This document shows, piece after piece, positions 8,403 through 16,339 of a DNA stretch of 48,887 nt; the first letter of the stretch is position 1, and each line of letters starts with the position of its first letter. The position numbers and the translations under genes are program-made. The notes under the pieces are model-generated. The model did no database searches and was not told the DNA's origin. It was given only the letters and a program-made list of their open reading frames with translations. The DNA is taken from positions 109,381-158,267 of the forward strand of contig CACBEJ010000002.1 of the NCBI GenBank assembly GCA_902538255.1. The letters run 5' to 3'. This stretch comes from an uncultured Pelagibacteraceae bacterium (lineage in GTDB: Bacteria > Pseudomonadota > Alphaproteobacteria > Pelagibacterales > Pelagibacteraceae).

Positions 8403-8507
8403 AAAGCCTCCTTTAAAAGTTAATTTAAAGACGACCGATCCCACTTTCGTAAATCTATGAATTTATCGACGAGTTATGTATCGCTTTATAATTAAACTTT
8501 ATTATTA
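8403..8507 (-). promoter_or_regulatory. promoter region of the flavin-monooxygenase operon with imperfect palindrome
   Basis: This gap carries the strong ribosome site AGGAGG (minus strand, 8407-8412). It also holds an imperfect inverted repeat, TCGTAAAT (8447-8454) against ATTTATCGA (8461-8469), centred about 56 bases upstream of the start codon, and AT-rich -10-like sequence near 8485-8493. It is the only upstream space for the five-gene operon, so the promoter should lie here. The palindrome is a candidate operator. No experimental support is implied. Confidence 0.4.
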
Positions 8508-9476
8508 CTAACGTTGATATTCAATAAATTTCTTTAAGGATTTATTAAGAAATTTCTCATAAATTTGACCATTATTTTTGAATTTACTTCCATTTAAAAA
8601 TGATTGGTTCATTTTGAAATCATAGGAAGGTTCAAAGAAAAAAGGAACAGATAGTCTCTTACTTTTATTCCACAAAACCCTGTGATTAGTTGCTTTAAAT
8701 TTGCCTTTGCTTAGAAACTCTAATGCTCTTCCTGTATTTACCACTAAAGCTTTTTTGTTGAATGGCACATCATACCATTGTTTGTTTTTTCTATTTTGCA
8801 CTTGTAATCCACCTTTTCTATCTTGATAGAGAACTGTAAATATTCCACTATCAACATGTGTTTCACATCCAAGCGCTACTCCATCTTGTTTTGATATTTC
8901 TACTGGTTTAGTTTGATTTGGGTAATAATTAAATCTTAATGTGCTTAAAGTTTTTAATCTTGAAAAAGCTACAGTAGAAATCTCAGGATTTTTTTTATTA
9001 AGTTTTATTAAACTTTTAAACAATATTTCACTCAATCTATAAATGTTATCAAAATATTTGTTTAGAATTTTAATTGAGCTTTTATTAAAACACATGCCTA
9101 GATTAATAAACTCTATGTATTGATTTTTGAGATTTGAGGAATAATTTTTAGTTACTTTTAAATCACCTATATCAAGACCTTCTTTTCCATTAACATCATT
9201 AGGAAAATATCCTCTGTATAAATTTTTATTTTTTTTATTCCATTTTTTAGGTGCTAATCTTCTTTTCGTGCTGTCTGGTAAATTAAAAAATTTATTAGCA
9301 ACTTCACATGTTTTTTTTATTTCTTTCTGATTAATTCCATGTCCAGTAATTTGAAAAAATCCTACATTAACACAAGCTTTTTCAATTTCTTTAATTGTTT
9401 TAAATGCATTTTGAGTTTCAAAATTATTTTTTATTAAAGATGAGATATTAATTGTTGGTATAAAGTTCTTGCTCAT
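8508..9476 (-). CDS. 2-oxoglutarate/Fe(II)-dependent oxygenase, isopenicillin N synthase family
   Basis: A 322-aa non-heme iron oxygenase. The N-terminal DIOX_N-type region contains VGFFQITGHGI (about residues 38-48). The double-stranded beta-helix carries the iron ligands H207 and D209 (ETHVDSG) and H265 (ATNHRV), and R-x-S (R274, S276) for 2-oxoglutarate. All are intact, so an active enzyme is expected. The family hydroxylates or oxidises small molecules; ethylene-forming and gibberellin-type enzymes belong to it. It is the last gene of a four-gene run from the ProV-like ATPase (11955) and overlaps the DMT transporter stop by 4 bases. The substrate is unknown, perhaps a solute carried by the neighbouring transporters. 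Confidence 0.85.
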   Translation of the reverse strand: MSKNFIPTINISSLIKNNFETQNAFKTIKEIEKACVNVGFFQITGHGINQKEIKKTCEVANKFFNLPDSTKRRLAPKKWNKKNKNLYRGYFPNDVNGKEGLDIGDLKVTKNYSSNLKNQYIEFINLGMCFNKSSIKILNKYFDNIYRLSEILFKSLIKLNKKNPEISTVAFSRLKTLSTLRFNYYPNQTKPVEISKQDGVALGCETHVDSGIFTVLYQDRKGGLQVQNRKNKQWYDVPFNKKALVVNTGRALEFLSKGKFKATNHRVLWNKSKRLSVPFFFEPSYDFKMNQSFLNGSKFKNNGQIYEKFLNKSLKKFIEYQR

Positions 9477-10426
9477 CTTCTAGCCGGTGTTTCTGTTGCA
9501 ATAAATTGATCTCTAACTCTCTCTCTCATATAAATATAAATTCCAGCTGCTATAATACACGCAACACCAATAAATGTTCTGGTCGTTGGTACCTCATTAA
9601 ATAAAAAGTAGCCAGGTATCATAGACATAATTATTAATGAGTACTCAAACAAAGAAACAACAGATGGTGATGCAACTATGTATGCTGAAAAAATACAAAC
9701 AAAAGCTATTGATGCAGCAAAACCAAAAAATAAAATAAATTTCCATGTATATTCAATATTTGAAAACCATTCTCTAAAGATGAATTGTATTGTTGGATCA
9801 AAGTTTGAATTATTAAGCTGACCACTTCCCATAAAAAAATACAAAATTACACACAGCAATATTGCAATTAGATAAAAGTAATATAGTTGGGTGTTAACAT
9901 CATCTTTATCGGATGTATATTTAGTGATTGTCATAGAGGCCGCATAACAAAATGCACAAAAAACTGGCAAAAGACTTCGATATTCAAAGTCTGAAAAATT
10001 TGGATTTAGGACTATAAAGACGCCAACAAAACCAAAAATAATTGCTGACCACCTTCTAATACCAATAGTTTCTTTTAAAAATAACTTTGCAAATATTGAT
10101 ACGAAAAAAGGGGAAGAAAAAAATAGAGCATTTGCTGTTGCTAAAGGCATAAAAGTTAATGAGATAAAAAAAGCAGAAAAAGCAATAAAATGTAAAACTA
10201 CTCTTAGTATTGTTAAAAAAGGATAGTGAGTTTTAAGAGAAACTTTTTGTTTTCTGAATTTTATGTAACCAAAAAGCAAAATTGCTGCAACAAAATATCT
10301 TCCAAAAAATATTTCATATAAAGCTGCTTTTTCAAAAATAAATTTAATTAAAGCATCCTGCATTGCAAAAAATGTCATTGCAGTAATTATTAGAAGTATA
10401 CCTTTTGAATTATTATTAGCGCTCAT
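9473..10426 (-). CDS. DMT-superfamily (EamA) transporter
   Basis: A 317-aa integral membrane protein with about ten hydrophobic helices and the internal EamA duplication. The first half begins ILLIITAMTFFAMQDALIK, and the helix 4-5 motif PLATANALFFSSPFFVSI is typical, with the second repeat beginning near LLPVFCAFCYAASM. It ends with a basic tail. Members export or import amino acids, metabolites or drugs in the inner membrane; the direction and cargo cannot be told. It lies 40 bases after the thioesterase gene and overlaps the 2OG oxygenase start by 4 bases (ATGA), so it is in the same operon. Confidence 0.88.
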   Translation of the reverse strand: MSANNNSKGILLIITAMTFFAMQDALIKFIFEKAALYEIFFGRYFVAAILLFGYIKFRKQKVSLKTHYPFLTILRVVLHFIAFSAFFISLTFMPLATANALFFSSPFFVSIFAKLFLKETIGIRRWSAIIFGFVGVFIVLNPNFSDFEYRSLLPVFCAFCYAASMTITKYTSDKDDVNTQLYYFYLIAILLCVILYFFMGSGQLNNSNFDPTIQFIFREWFSNIEYTWKFILFFGFAASIAFVCIFSAYIVASPSVVSLFEYSLIIMSMIPGYFLFNEVPTTRTFIGVACIIAAGIYIYMRERVRDQFIATETPARR

Positions 10427-10466
10427 TATGCACCTATATCAAAAAAAAATTGTCTAGAATATTTAA

Positions 10467-10928
10467 TTATTTCTTTAATTTAGAATAGAACAGAAGACCT
10501 TCGTTTGAAAATTTTGACTTATTTTCATCAATAAAATCTTTCATTAATTTTACTTTTTCTTCTTCAAATTCAGTGACTTTCCTTTTGCTTAAATCTATAT
10601 ATAGCGATATCCATTCCATAGAAGCCGAAAGTTTGTTAGTTTTTTGAGAAATCATTTCCATTTTTAAGTGTAATCTTTTTTTATCATGATCAAAATAAGT
10701 CAGATTAACATTAACTATTTCCCCCTCTTTAACCTCATTTAAATATTTAGTATTAGTTTCAACAACCATTGTACTTCTATGTAAATCTTTTGCTGCGGTT
10801 CCTCCCATTTTAAATTTTTCAAGAGCAACTTCCCATGCTTGATCAAAAACAAGCACATAATAAGCCATGTTCATATGATTGTTATAATCAACCCATTCTT
10901 TTTTGACTTCAAAAGTTTTTAATAACAC
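10467..10928 (-). CDS. hot-dog thioesterase, betainyl-CoA thioesterase-like
   Basis: A 153-aa single hot-dog-domain protein. The segment KEWVDYNNHMNMAYYVLVFD is the active-site region of 4HBT-type acyl-CoA thioesterases, and it resembles the CdhB domain (betainyl-CoA thioesterase) of bacterial carnitine degradation. The start is GTG (10928), one base after the ProV-like stop. The direct link with a glycine-betaine-type ATPase supports a role in releasing betaine (or a related acid) from its CoA ester. I see neither CdhA (carnitine dehydrogenase) nor CdhC (the keto-acid cleavage enzyme) in the window. The family call is firm; the substrate is an inference. Confidence 0.75.
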   Translation of the reverse strand: MLLKTFEVKKEWVDYNNHMNMAYYVLVFDQAWEVALEKFKMGGTAAKDLHRSTMVVETNTKYLNEVKEGEIVNVNLTYFDHDKKRLHLKMEMISQKTNKLSASMEWISLYIDLSKRKVTEFEEEKVKLMKDFIDENKSKFSNEGLLFYSKLKK

Positions 10929-10929
10929 T

Positions 10930-11955
10930 TTATGATCTTGTTAAAGAAGATTGTAATTCTTGGTTTGAAATGTATCCCTTCACATTTCCACTTTTATCAA
11001 CCACTTCACAATTTGAATCAGAACAGACAATTTTTGGTAAAAAATCCTCAATAAATTCCTCTTCATTTACTTTTATTAAGTTTGATTTATCTATGTCATC
11101 TGCTTGATCAGCTGTTTTCATAATAATTTTTGCTTTAATAACTTTTGCTCTATTCACATCTTTAACAAAAGCTTTTACATAATCATCAGCAGGGTTCATA
11201 ATGATTTCCTCAGGAGTTCCTACTTGAACCAATTTACCAGAATTTAATATTCCAATATGGTCTCCCAATCTTAATGATTCATCCAAATCGTGAGTAATAA
11301 ATACAATTGTTTTTTTTAATTCTGCTTGAAGATCAATCAATTGTTTTTGCATATCACTTCTTATTAATGGGTCTAGAGCACTAAATGCTTCATCCATTAA
11401 CATTATGTCTGTATCTGTCGCTAATGCTCGTGCTAAACCCACACGTTGTTGCATTCCTCCTGATAATTGAGCTGGGTATTGATTTTCAAAACCAGTTAGA
11501 CCAACAGCATCAATTTTTTCCATTGAGATTTTATTTCTTTCATCTTCAGTTTTTCCTTGCATTTCTAGTCCATAACCAACATTTTGAATAACTGTCTTAT
11601 GTGGGAATAAGCCAAATCTTTGAAATACCATACTCATTTTATGTCTTCTAAATTCAATAAGTTTATCTTTATCAAGCGACATTACATTCGTGCCCTCAAC
11701 TAAAATTTCACCATCAGTTGGATCGATTAGTCTATTTAAATGTCTTATTAGTGTTGATTTTCCTGATCCTGATAAACCCATACAAACAAAGGTTTCTCCT
11801 TCTTCAATTTTAAGCGAAACATTATCTAATCCAACAGTATGACCAGTTTGTTCTAAAATTTCGTCTTTTGTTGCACCTTCTTTTACCATTGGCAGTACAG
11901 AGGAAGGGTTGTTTCCAAAAATTTTGTATACGTTGTTGATCTCAATTTTTGACAT
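10930..11955 (-). CDS. proV: glycine betaine/proline-type ABC transporter ATP-binding protein (ProV/OpuAA-like)
   Basis: A 341-aa ATPase with Walker A GLSGSGKST, signature LSGGMQQRVGLARAL, Walker B IMLMDEAFSALD and the H-loop FITHDLDES. The N-terminal IEINNVYKIFG and VGLDNVSLKIEEGE segments are typical of the quaternary-amine importer (ProV/OpuAA) subfamily. The last about 70 residues are a reduced CBS-like region ending GNVKGYISNQELQ; in this subfamily CBS domains sense osmotic or nucleotide signals. Its permease (ProW) and binding protein (ProX) are not in the window. It starts a four-gene operon and is divergent from the aldolase-family gene at 12081. Confidence 0.85.
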   Translation of the reverse strand: MSKIEINNVYKIFGNNPSSVLPMVKEGATKDEILEQTGHTVGLDNVSLKIEEGETFVCMGLSGSGKSTLIRHLNRLIDPTDGEILVEGTNVMSLDKDKLIEFRRHKMSMVFQRFGLFPHKTVIQNVGYGLEMQGKTEDERNKISMEKIDAVGLTGFENQYPAQLSGGMQQRVGLARALATDTDIMLMDEAFSALDPLIRSDMQKQLIDLQAELKKTIVFITHDLDESLRLGDHIGILNSGKLVQVGTPEEIIMNPADDYVKAFVKDVNRAKVIKAKIIMKTADQADDIDKSNLIKVNEEEFIEDFLPKIVCSDSNCEVVDKSGNVKGYISNQELQSSLTRS

Positions 11956-12080
11956 GATGTAATGTTCTAACAGTTACAATCATCATATGTAAAACAAATA
12001 TTATACAACTTATAATTGTTTTAAGAAATAACAGTTGTATTTATTTGCTTTTGCTTATTTTTTAAATAAGAATTTTGTAT
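11956..12080. promoter_or_regulatory. divergent promoter region with an 8-bp inverted repeat
   Basis: About 125 bases separate the divergent ProV-like and aldolase-family starts. A perfect 8-bp inverted repeat, ATACAACT (12003-12010) and AGTTGTAT (12033-12040), is placed with half-site centres 30 bases apart, about three helical turns. That geometry suits a regulator controlling both directions. No other coding potential was seen here. Confidence 0.4.
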
Positions 12081-12812
12081 ATGGCGCAAACAGATAAAGA
12101 TGTGCGACTAGAGTTGTCTGCTCTCTATAGAATTTTACATATGTATGGCATGACAGACCTTGCTAACCAATGTGCAGGGGCAAGATCTGCTGAAGATAAA
12201 AATTGTTCTTTCGTTCATCCATATGGAATGTTTTATGAAGAAATTACTGCTTCATCTTTAGTTAAAATTGATCAAAATGGAAAAAAATTAGATTCAGACG
12301 GACCTTGGTTAAATGACGGATGTATTAATCTTGCTCAATGGATTTTTAATAAAAGGAATGATGTAAATTTTTATGTTCACGGACATGCCAATGATGTGAT
12401 GGCAGTTGGAGGTACCAAAGAAGGTTTGATGTATCTTTCTCAGGCCGCAGTTTATTTAAATCATCTTGTTGGATATATTGATTATGAATTTGTTGAGGAT
12501 AAAGAATTTGGAAGCAAGTTTGAAAACCTAATTAGCAAACACGACATTTTGATTACAAGAAATCATGGATATTACACAGTAGGAAAAACTGCTGCAGAAG
12601 CATTTTTCAGAGCTTATTATCTAGAGCAAGCATGTTCAGTTCAGGTAAAAAACCTTGCAATGGGGTTAAACAAACATGAAATAGATAAACAGAAAGCCGC
12701 ATATTTTTGGGAAAACATGAGTGACTCTGATGATTATAATTATGATGGAAAAACGGAGTGGGCTGCTTTATTAAGAAAACTAGAGAGAGAACATTCAAAT
12801 TATAAAAATTAA
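12081..12812 (+). CDS. class II aldolase/adducin family protein
   Basis: A 243-aa cytosolic protein of the class II aldolase/adducin fold. The metal-binding motif VHGHAND (H-x-H) and the later His in TRNHGYYTVGKTAAEAF match the zinc ligands of fuculose-phosphate-type aldolases. The early segment HPYGMFYEEITASSLVKID corresponds to the conserved P-x-G-x-x-x-E-x-T-x-x-D/S-L motif. An in-frame TTG lies two codons upstream (12075); ATG 12081 is preferred. Its stop overlaps the next start (TAATG), tying it to the gamma-butyrobetaine-dioxygenase-like protein. In this family the reaction may be an aldol cleavage, a decarboxylation or an epimerisation; I cannot choose. Confidence 0.85.
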   Translation: MAQTDKDVRLELSALYRILHMYGMTDLANQCAGARSAEDKNCSFVHPYGMFYEEITASSLVKIDQNGKKLDSDGPWLNDGCINLAQWIFNKRNDVNFYVHGHANDVMAVGGTKEGLMYLSQAAVYLNHLVGYIDYEFVEDKEFGSKFENLISKHDILITRNHGYYTVGKTAAEAFFRAYYLEQACSVQVKNLAMGLNKHEIDKQKAAYFWENMSDSDDYNYDGKTEWAALLRKLEREHSNYKN

Positions 12813-13963
12813 TGGAACAAAATTTTACAATTAAGAATATAACTAAAAATTCTACAAATTTAGAAGTTGACTGGAGTGATGGAAAAAAAAGTAAATTTAA
12901 TTATTTATGGCTAAGAGACAATTGTCCAACTGCACATGATAAAGACTCACGTCATAGAATGTTTAATATTCTAAAAGTATCAAACAAAATTAATCCAAAA
13001 AAATTTTCAGTAAATAATGAAGGCAAGCTTGAAATTGAATGGAGTGAAGGTGACCACATAAGTTATTATGACCAAAATTGGTTAAGAGAAAACTGCTATA
13101 CTATAAAAAATAATTTAGAATATAAATCTCCATATCAACTTTGGGACAACTCTTTACAAAATGATCTGAAGTCAATTGAGATTGAACATGATGAAATTAT
13201 GAGTTCATATGAGGGACTTGTCAGATGGTTAGAGCTCTTACACCACACTGGAATTGCTATAGTAAAAAATGCTCCAACTGAAAATAATTCTGGCTTTAAA
13301 ATTTTAAACAGAATTAGCCATACTAGAGAAACTTTTTTTAAAACACCTTTTGAAGTAATTAATATTCCTAAACCAAATAATTCTGCCTACACAGCACATG
13401 CCCTAAGAAATCATATGGATTTACCATGGTTTGAAACACCACCTGGTTATCAATTTCTTCATTGTTTAGTTAATTCTGCTATAGGAGGAGACTCATCCGC
13501 TGTAGATGGCTTTGCAGTTGCAGATTATTTAAGAAAAAATGAGAAAGAAATATTTGATACACTAGTAAACGTTCATTTAAAATTTAGAGACATGGATTAT
13601 ACACAAGAGTCTGTTAGAAGTTATTACGCACCCGCGATATCTCTAACAAAAGATAATGATTACCATGATATTCGGTTTAGCGTAGCAACTATGGATGCTT
13701 TAGACTGTCATCCTGATTTGATGGATAAAGTTTATAAAGCTCATCACCGATTTGGAAATTTACTTCATGACAATCAATTCCAGATTAAATTTAGATTAGG
13801 ACCAGGTGATATTTTTTCTTTTAACAATAGAAGATTATTACACGGTAGAACTGAATATGATCCAAACTCAGGACATAGACATTTACAAGGTTATTACATG
13901 GATCGAGATGAAATTATTGGGAGACTAAGATATTTAAAAAATTCTGTTAACTCCAACCAGTAA
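12812..13963 (+). CDS. gamma-butyrobetaine dioxygenase-like 2OG oxygenase (TauD/TfdA superfamily)
   Basis: A 383-aa protein with the two-domain layout of gamma-butyrobetaine hydroxylase. The N-terminal domain (about 1-95) contains LWLRDNC and a second WLRENC; the TauD-type catalytic domain carries H201 and D203 (NHMDLPW) and the distal H344 (LLHGRTEYD). The enzyme would hydroxylate a trimethylammonium acid, making carnitine from gamma-butyrobetaine in the classic case. Of the zinc ligands known in human BBOX1 (C38, C40, C43, H82), C38 and H82 are present but C40 and C43 are Thr and Asp. It is coupled to the aldolase-family gene. Its 3' end overlaps the convergent ALDH gene by 17 bases. A related trimethyllysine-type or other substrate is possible. 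Confidence 0.82.
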   Translation: MEQNFTIKNITKNSTNLEVDWSDGKKSKFNYLWLRDNCPTAHDKDSRHRMFNILKVSNKINPKKFSVNNEGKLEIEWSEGDHISYYDQNWLRENCYTIKNNLEYKSPYQLWDNSLQNDLKSIEIEHDEIMSSYEGLVRWLELLHHTGIAIVKNAPTENNSGFKILNRISHTRETFFKTPFEVINIPKPNNSAYTAHALRNHMDLPWFETPPGYQFLHCLVNSAIGGDSSAVDGFAVADYLRKNEKEIFDTLVNVHLKFRDMDYTQESVRSYYAPAISLTKDNDYHDIRFSVATMDALDCHPDLMDKVYKAHHRFGNLLHDNQFQIKFRLGPGDIFSFNNRRLLHGRTEYDPNSGHRHLQGYYMDRDEIIGRLRYLKNSVNSNQ

Positions 13964-15377
13964 CATTTTTTACTTCAAGATATTCCTCAAGGCCCCAAAC
14001 ACCTCCTTCTCTCCCATTACCTGATTGTCTGTAACCACCAAATGGAGTTCCAGCATCTGCTCCATTTCCATTTATGTAAACACATCCAGATCTTAATTTT
14101 TTAGCAACTCTGTGTGCTTTTTCTTGGTCTTCAGTTTGCAAATAATTTCCAAGACCATAAGAAGTATCATTTACAATATTGATTGCCTCATCTTCGGTCT
14201 CAAATGGAATTATAGATAATACAGGGCCAAAAATTTCTTCTTTAGCAATTCTCATCTCATTAGTTACATCTGTAAATATAGTTGGTTTGATGAAGTATCC
14301 TTTGTTCAAACCGTTTGGTAACTCAGGTCCACCTGCTGCAAGAGTTGCGCCTTCAGAAATTCCACTTTCGATAAGATTTATAATTTTATCATATTGAATT
14401 TTAGAAATTACTGGCCCTATATGATCTCCCTTTTTTGAAGCATGATCTACTTTAATTTTGTTTGCTTCATCAACAGCTTCTTTAACAGCTCTTTCATAAA
14501 TTGATTTTTCAACAAGCATCCTTGTTGGTGCATCACAAGATTGACCAGAATTGCTCATTACATTTCTAATACCGTCTCTTACTGCATCTTTATAACTATC
14601 AGCAAAAACAATATTTCCACCTTTTCCACCTAATTCAAGACAAACTCTTTTAATTGTTTCAGCAGCATTTTTTGAAATTAATCTTCCTGCTCTTGTTGAA
14701 CCTGTAAAAGAAACCATATCAATTTCAGGGTGGCTTGAAATGTGGGTTCCCACTCCTGCACCGTCTCCATTTACCAAATTAAATACACCTTTTGGAAAAC
14801 CTGCTTCATCAATCATTTCTGCAAATAGCATTCCAGAAATAGGAGCAATTTCTGATGGTTTTAAAATCATTGTACATCCAGTTGCGAATGCAGGAACGAC
14901 TTTTAAAGCAATTTGATTAATTGGCCAATTCCACGGTGTGATTAAACCACAAACTCCAATTGGCTCATAATAGATATGATTATTTGATTTATTATCAAAG
15001 TGTTCATCAAATTTAAAATTTTTTAATCTTAAAATAAAATCATCTAAATGATCTTTCCCTGAAGCTGTTTGAACATCTGTTGCCCAATCCATTGGTGCAC
15101 CCATTTCAAGAGAAATAGCCTCAGCCATTTCATTAAATCTTTTTTTATAAACTGATGATAATTTTTCAAGTAAACTGAGCCTTTCTTCCTTGCTAGTTTC
15201 TTTCCAAGTATTAAAGGCATTTTTTGCTGATTTGACAGCTAAATCTGTATCCTCTTTTGAACCTAAAGAAATAACAGCAAACGGATCTTCATTGCATGGA
15301 TTAATGACTTCAAAATCATTTTTTTTTACTGGATCAACCCATTGACCATTAATGTAAAATTTTCTTTTATCTAACAT
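13947..15377 (-). CDS. aldehyde dehydrogenase (paralogue of 28410-29843)
   Basis: A 476-aa NAD(P)-dependent aldehyde dehydrogenase with the oxyanion Asn in TPWNWPINQ, general base E248 (CLELGGKGG) and nucleophile C281 (NSGQSCDAPTR). It is closely similar along its whole length to the ALDH at 28410: both begin MLDK, share FYING-W and SLEMGAP / TLEMGAP, and end in GWS. The two are recent paralogues. It follows the 3-hydroxyisobutyrate-dehydrogenase-like gene by 20 bases on the minus strand. Its end overlaps the end of the convergent dioxygenase gene. The substrate is probably a small amino- or betaine-aldehyde, or a semialdehyde, by context. Confidence 0.9.
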   Translation of the reverse strand: MLDKRKFYINGQWVDPVKKNDFEVINPCNEDPFAVISLGSKEDTDLAVKSAKNAFNTWKETSKEERLSLLEKLSSVYKKRFNEMAEAISLEMGAPMDWATDVQTASGKDHLDDFILRLKNFKFDEHFDNKSNNHIYYEPIGVCGLITPWNWPINQIALKVVPAFATGCTMILKPSEIAPISGMLFAEMIDEAGFPKGVFNLVNGDGAGVGTHISSHPEIDMVSFTGSTRAGRLISKNAAETIKRVCLELGGKGGNIVFADSYKDAVRDGIRNVMSNSGQSCDAPTRMLVEKSIYERAVKEAVDEANKIKVDHASKKGDHIGPVISKIQYDKIINLIESGISEGATLAAGGPELPNGLNKGYFIKPTIFTDVTNEMRIAKEEIFGPVLSIIPFETEDEAINIVNDTSYGLGNYLQTEDQEKAHRVAKKLRSGCVYINGNGADAGTPFGGYRQSGNGREGGVWGLEEYLEVKNVTGWS

Positions 15378-15397
15378 TTTCTATCTTAACACATTAA

Positions 15398-16339
15398 TTA
15401 AATTTCATATCCTTTTTCCTCAGGTTCACTATCAATTAACTGGTCAGGAAAACCATTAGCTCTAAAATTAATATTATTTAAATCCTCCATCCTTTTTACA
15501 ATCATTGAAGACCAAGCTCTGGAACCATATTTTTTTTGACCATCTTTAAAAATTTCAACTATTTGTGGAGAAATTTCTAAAGGAGCGTTAAGTTTTTTTG
15601 CTAGATTATCAAATAGACCTGTATCCTTTAAAACTAAATCCATTGTAAAGTTTATATTATAAGATCCATTTAATATAACTTGGCTCTCAGTTTCATGTAC
15701 AAATGAGTTACCAGAAGAAATAGCAATTCCTTTATAAGTTTTTGCCAAATCCAAATTAGATTTTTTTGCTACAGTCCAAGCTTCACCTAATGCAATTAAA
15801 TGAACAGATGCTAGATAATTTGTAATTACTTTTAATACACTTGCTGTACCAAGCTCACCAGTGTGCAATATTTTTCTTCCCATTACAGTTAATGCAGGTA
15901 AAATTTTTTCAAATGCCTTTCTTTTCCCACCAACAAATATAGCAATATTGCCCGTTGCTGCTCTATGACATCCGCCACTCACAGGTCCATCCAAAGGGAT
16001 AGCTTTTTTTTCTATTACTTTATCACCAAGTCTTTTAACCTCGTTTTCGTCTGTTGTGCTCATTTCTAGCCAAATTTTATTTTCTGATAGACCATTAAGA
16101 ACTCCATCTTCGCTTTCCATAACTTCTGCAGAAATCTCAGGAGAAGGAAGAGAGGTAATGATTAAATTGGATTGTTCAGCTAATTCTTTTGGGGATTTTG
16201 CAACTTTAGCACCTAAGTCTTTTAAAGAATTTGTTAAATTTTCATCTAAATCTCTGACAGTAAGATCAAAGTTATTTCTTAACAAACTTCCAGCAAGTTT
16301 TCCTCCAACATTACCTAAACCAATAAATCCAATTTTCAT
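15398..16339 (-). CDS. NAD(P)-dependent beta-hydroxyacid dehydrogenase (3-hydroxyisobutyrate dehydrogenase family)
   Basis: A 313-aa oxidoreductase with an N-terminal Rossmann signature IGFIGLGNVGGKLAGSLL (usually GLGxMG), the substrate-binding motif DGPVSGG (about residues 117-123) and the catalytic Lys in VLKVITNYLA. The C-terminal helical dimer domain is complete. It would oxidise a beta-hydroxyacid to the semialdehyde or keto acid, which the downstream ALDH (20 bases away) could then oxidise. It overlaps the upstream DMT transporter stop by 4 bases (ATGA). Which hydroxyacid is used cannot be decided; 3-hydroxyisobutyrate, 2-hydroxy-3-oxopropionate and succinic-semialdehyde-type substrates are all known in the family. 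Confidence 0.88.
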   Translation of the reverse strand: MKIGFIGLGNVGGKLAGSLLRNNFDLTVRDLDENLTNSLKDLGAKVAKSPKELAEQSNLIITSLPSPEISAEVMESEDGVLNGLSENKIWLEMSTTDENEVKRLGDKVIEKKAIPLDGPVSGGCHRAATGNIAIFVGGKRKAFEKILPALTVMGRKILHTGELGTASVLKVITNYLASVHLIALGEAWTVAKKSNLDLAKTYKGIAISSGNSFVHETESQVILNGSYNINFTMDLVLKDTGLFDNLAKKLNAPLEISPQIVEIFKDGQKKYGSRAWSSMIVKRMEDLNNINFRANGFPDQLIDSEPEEKGYEI

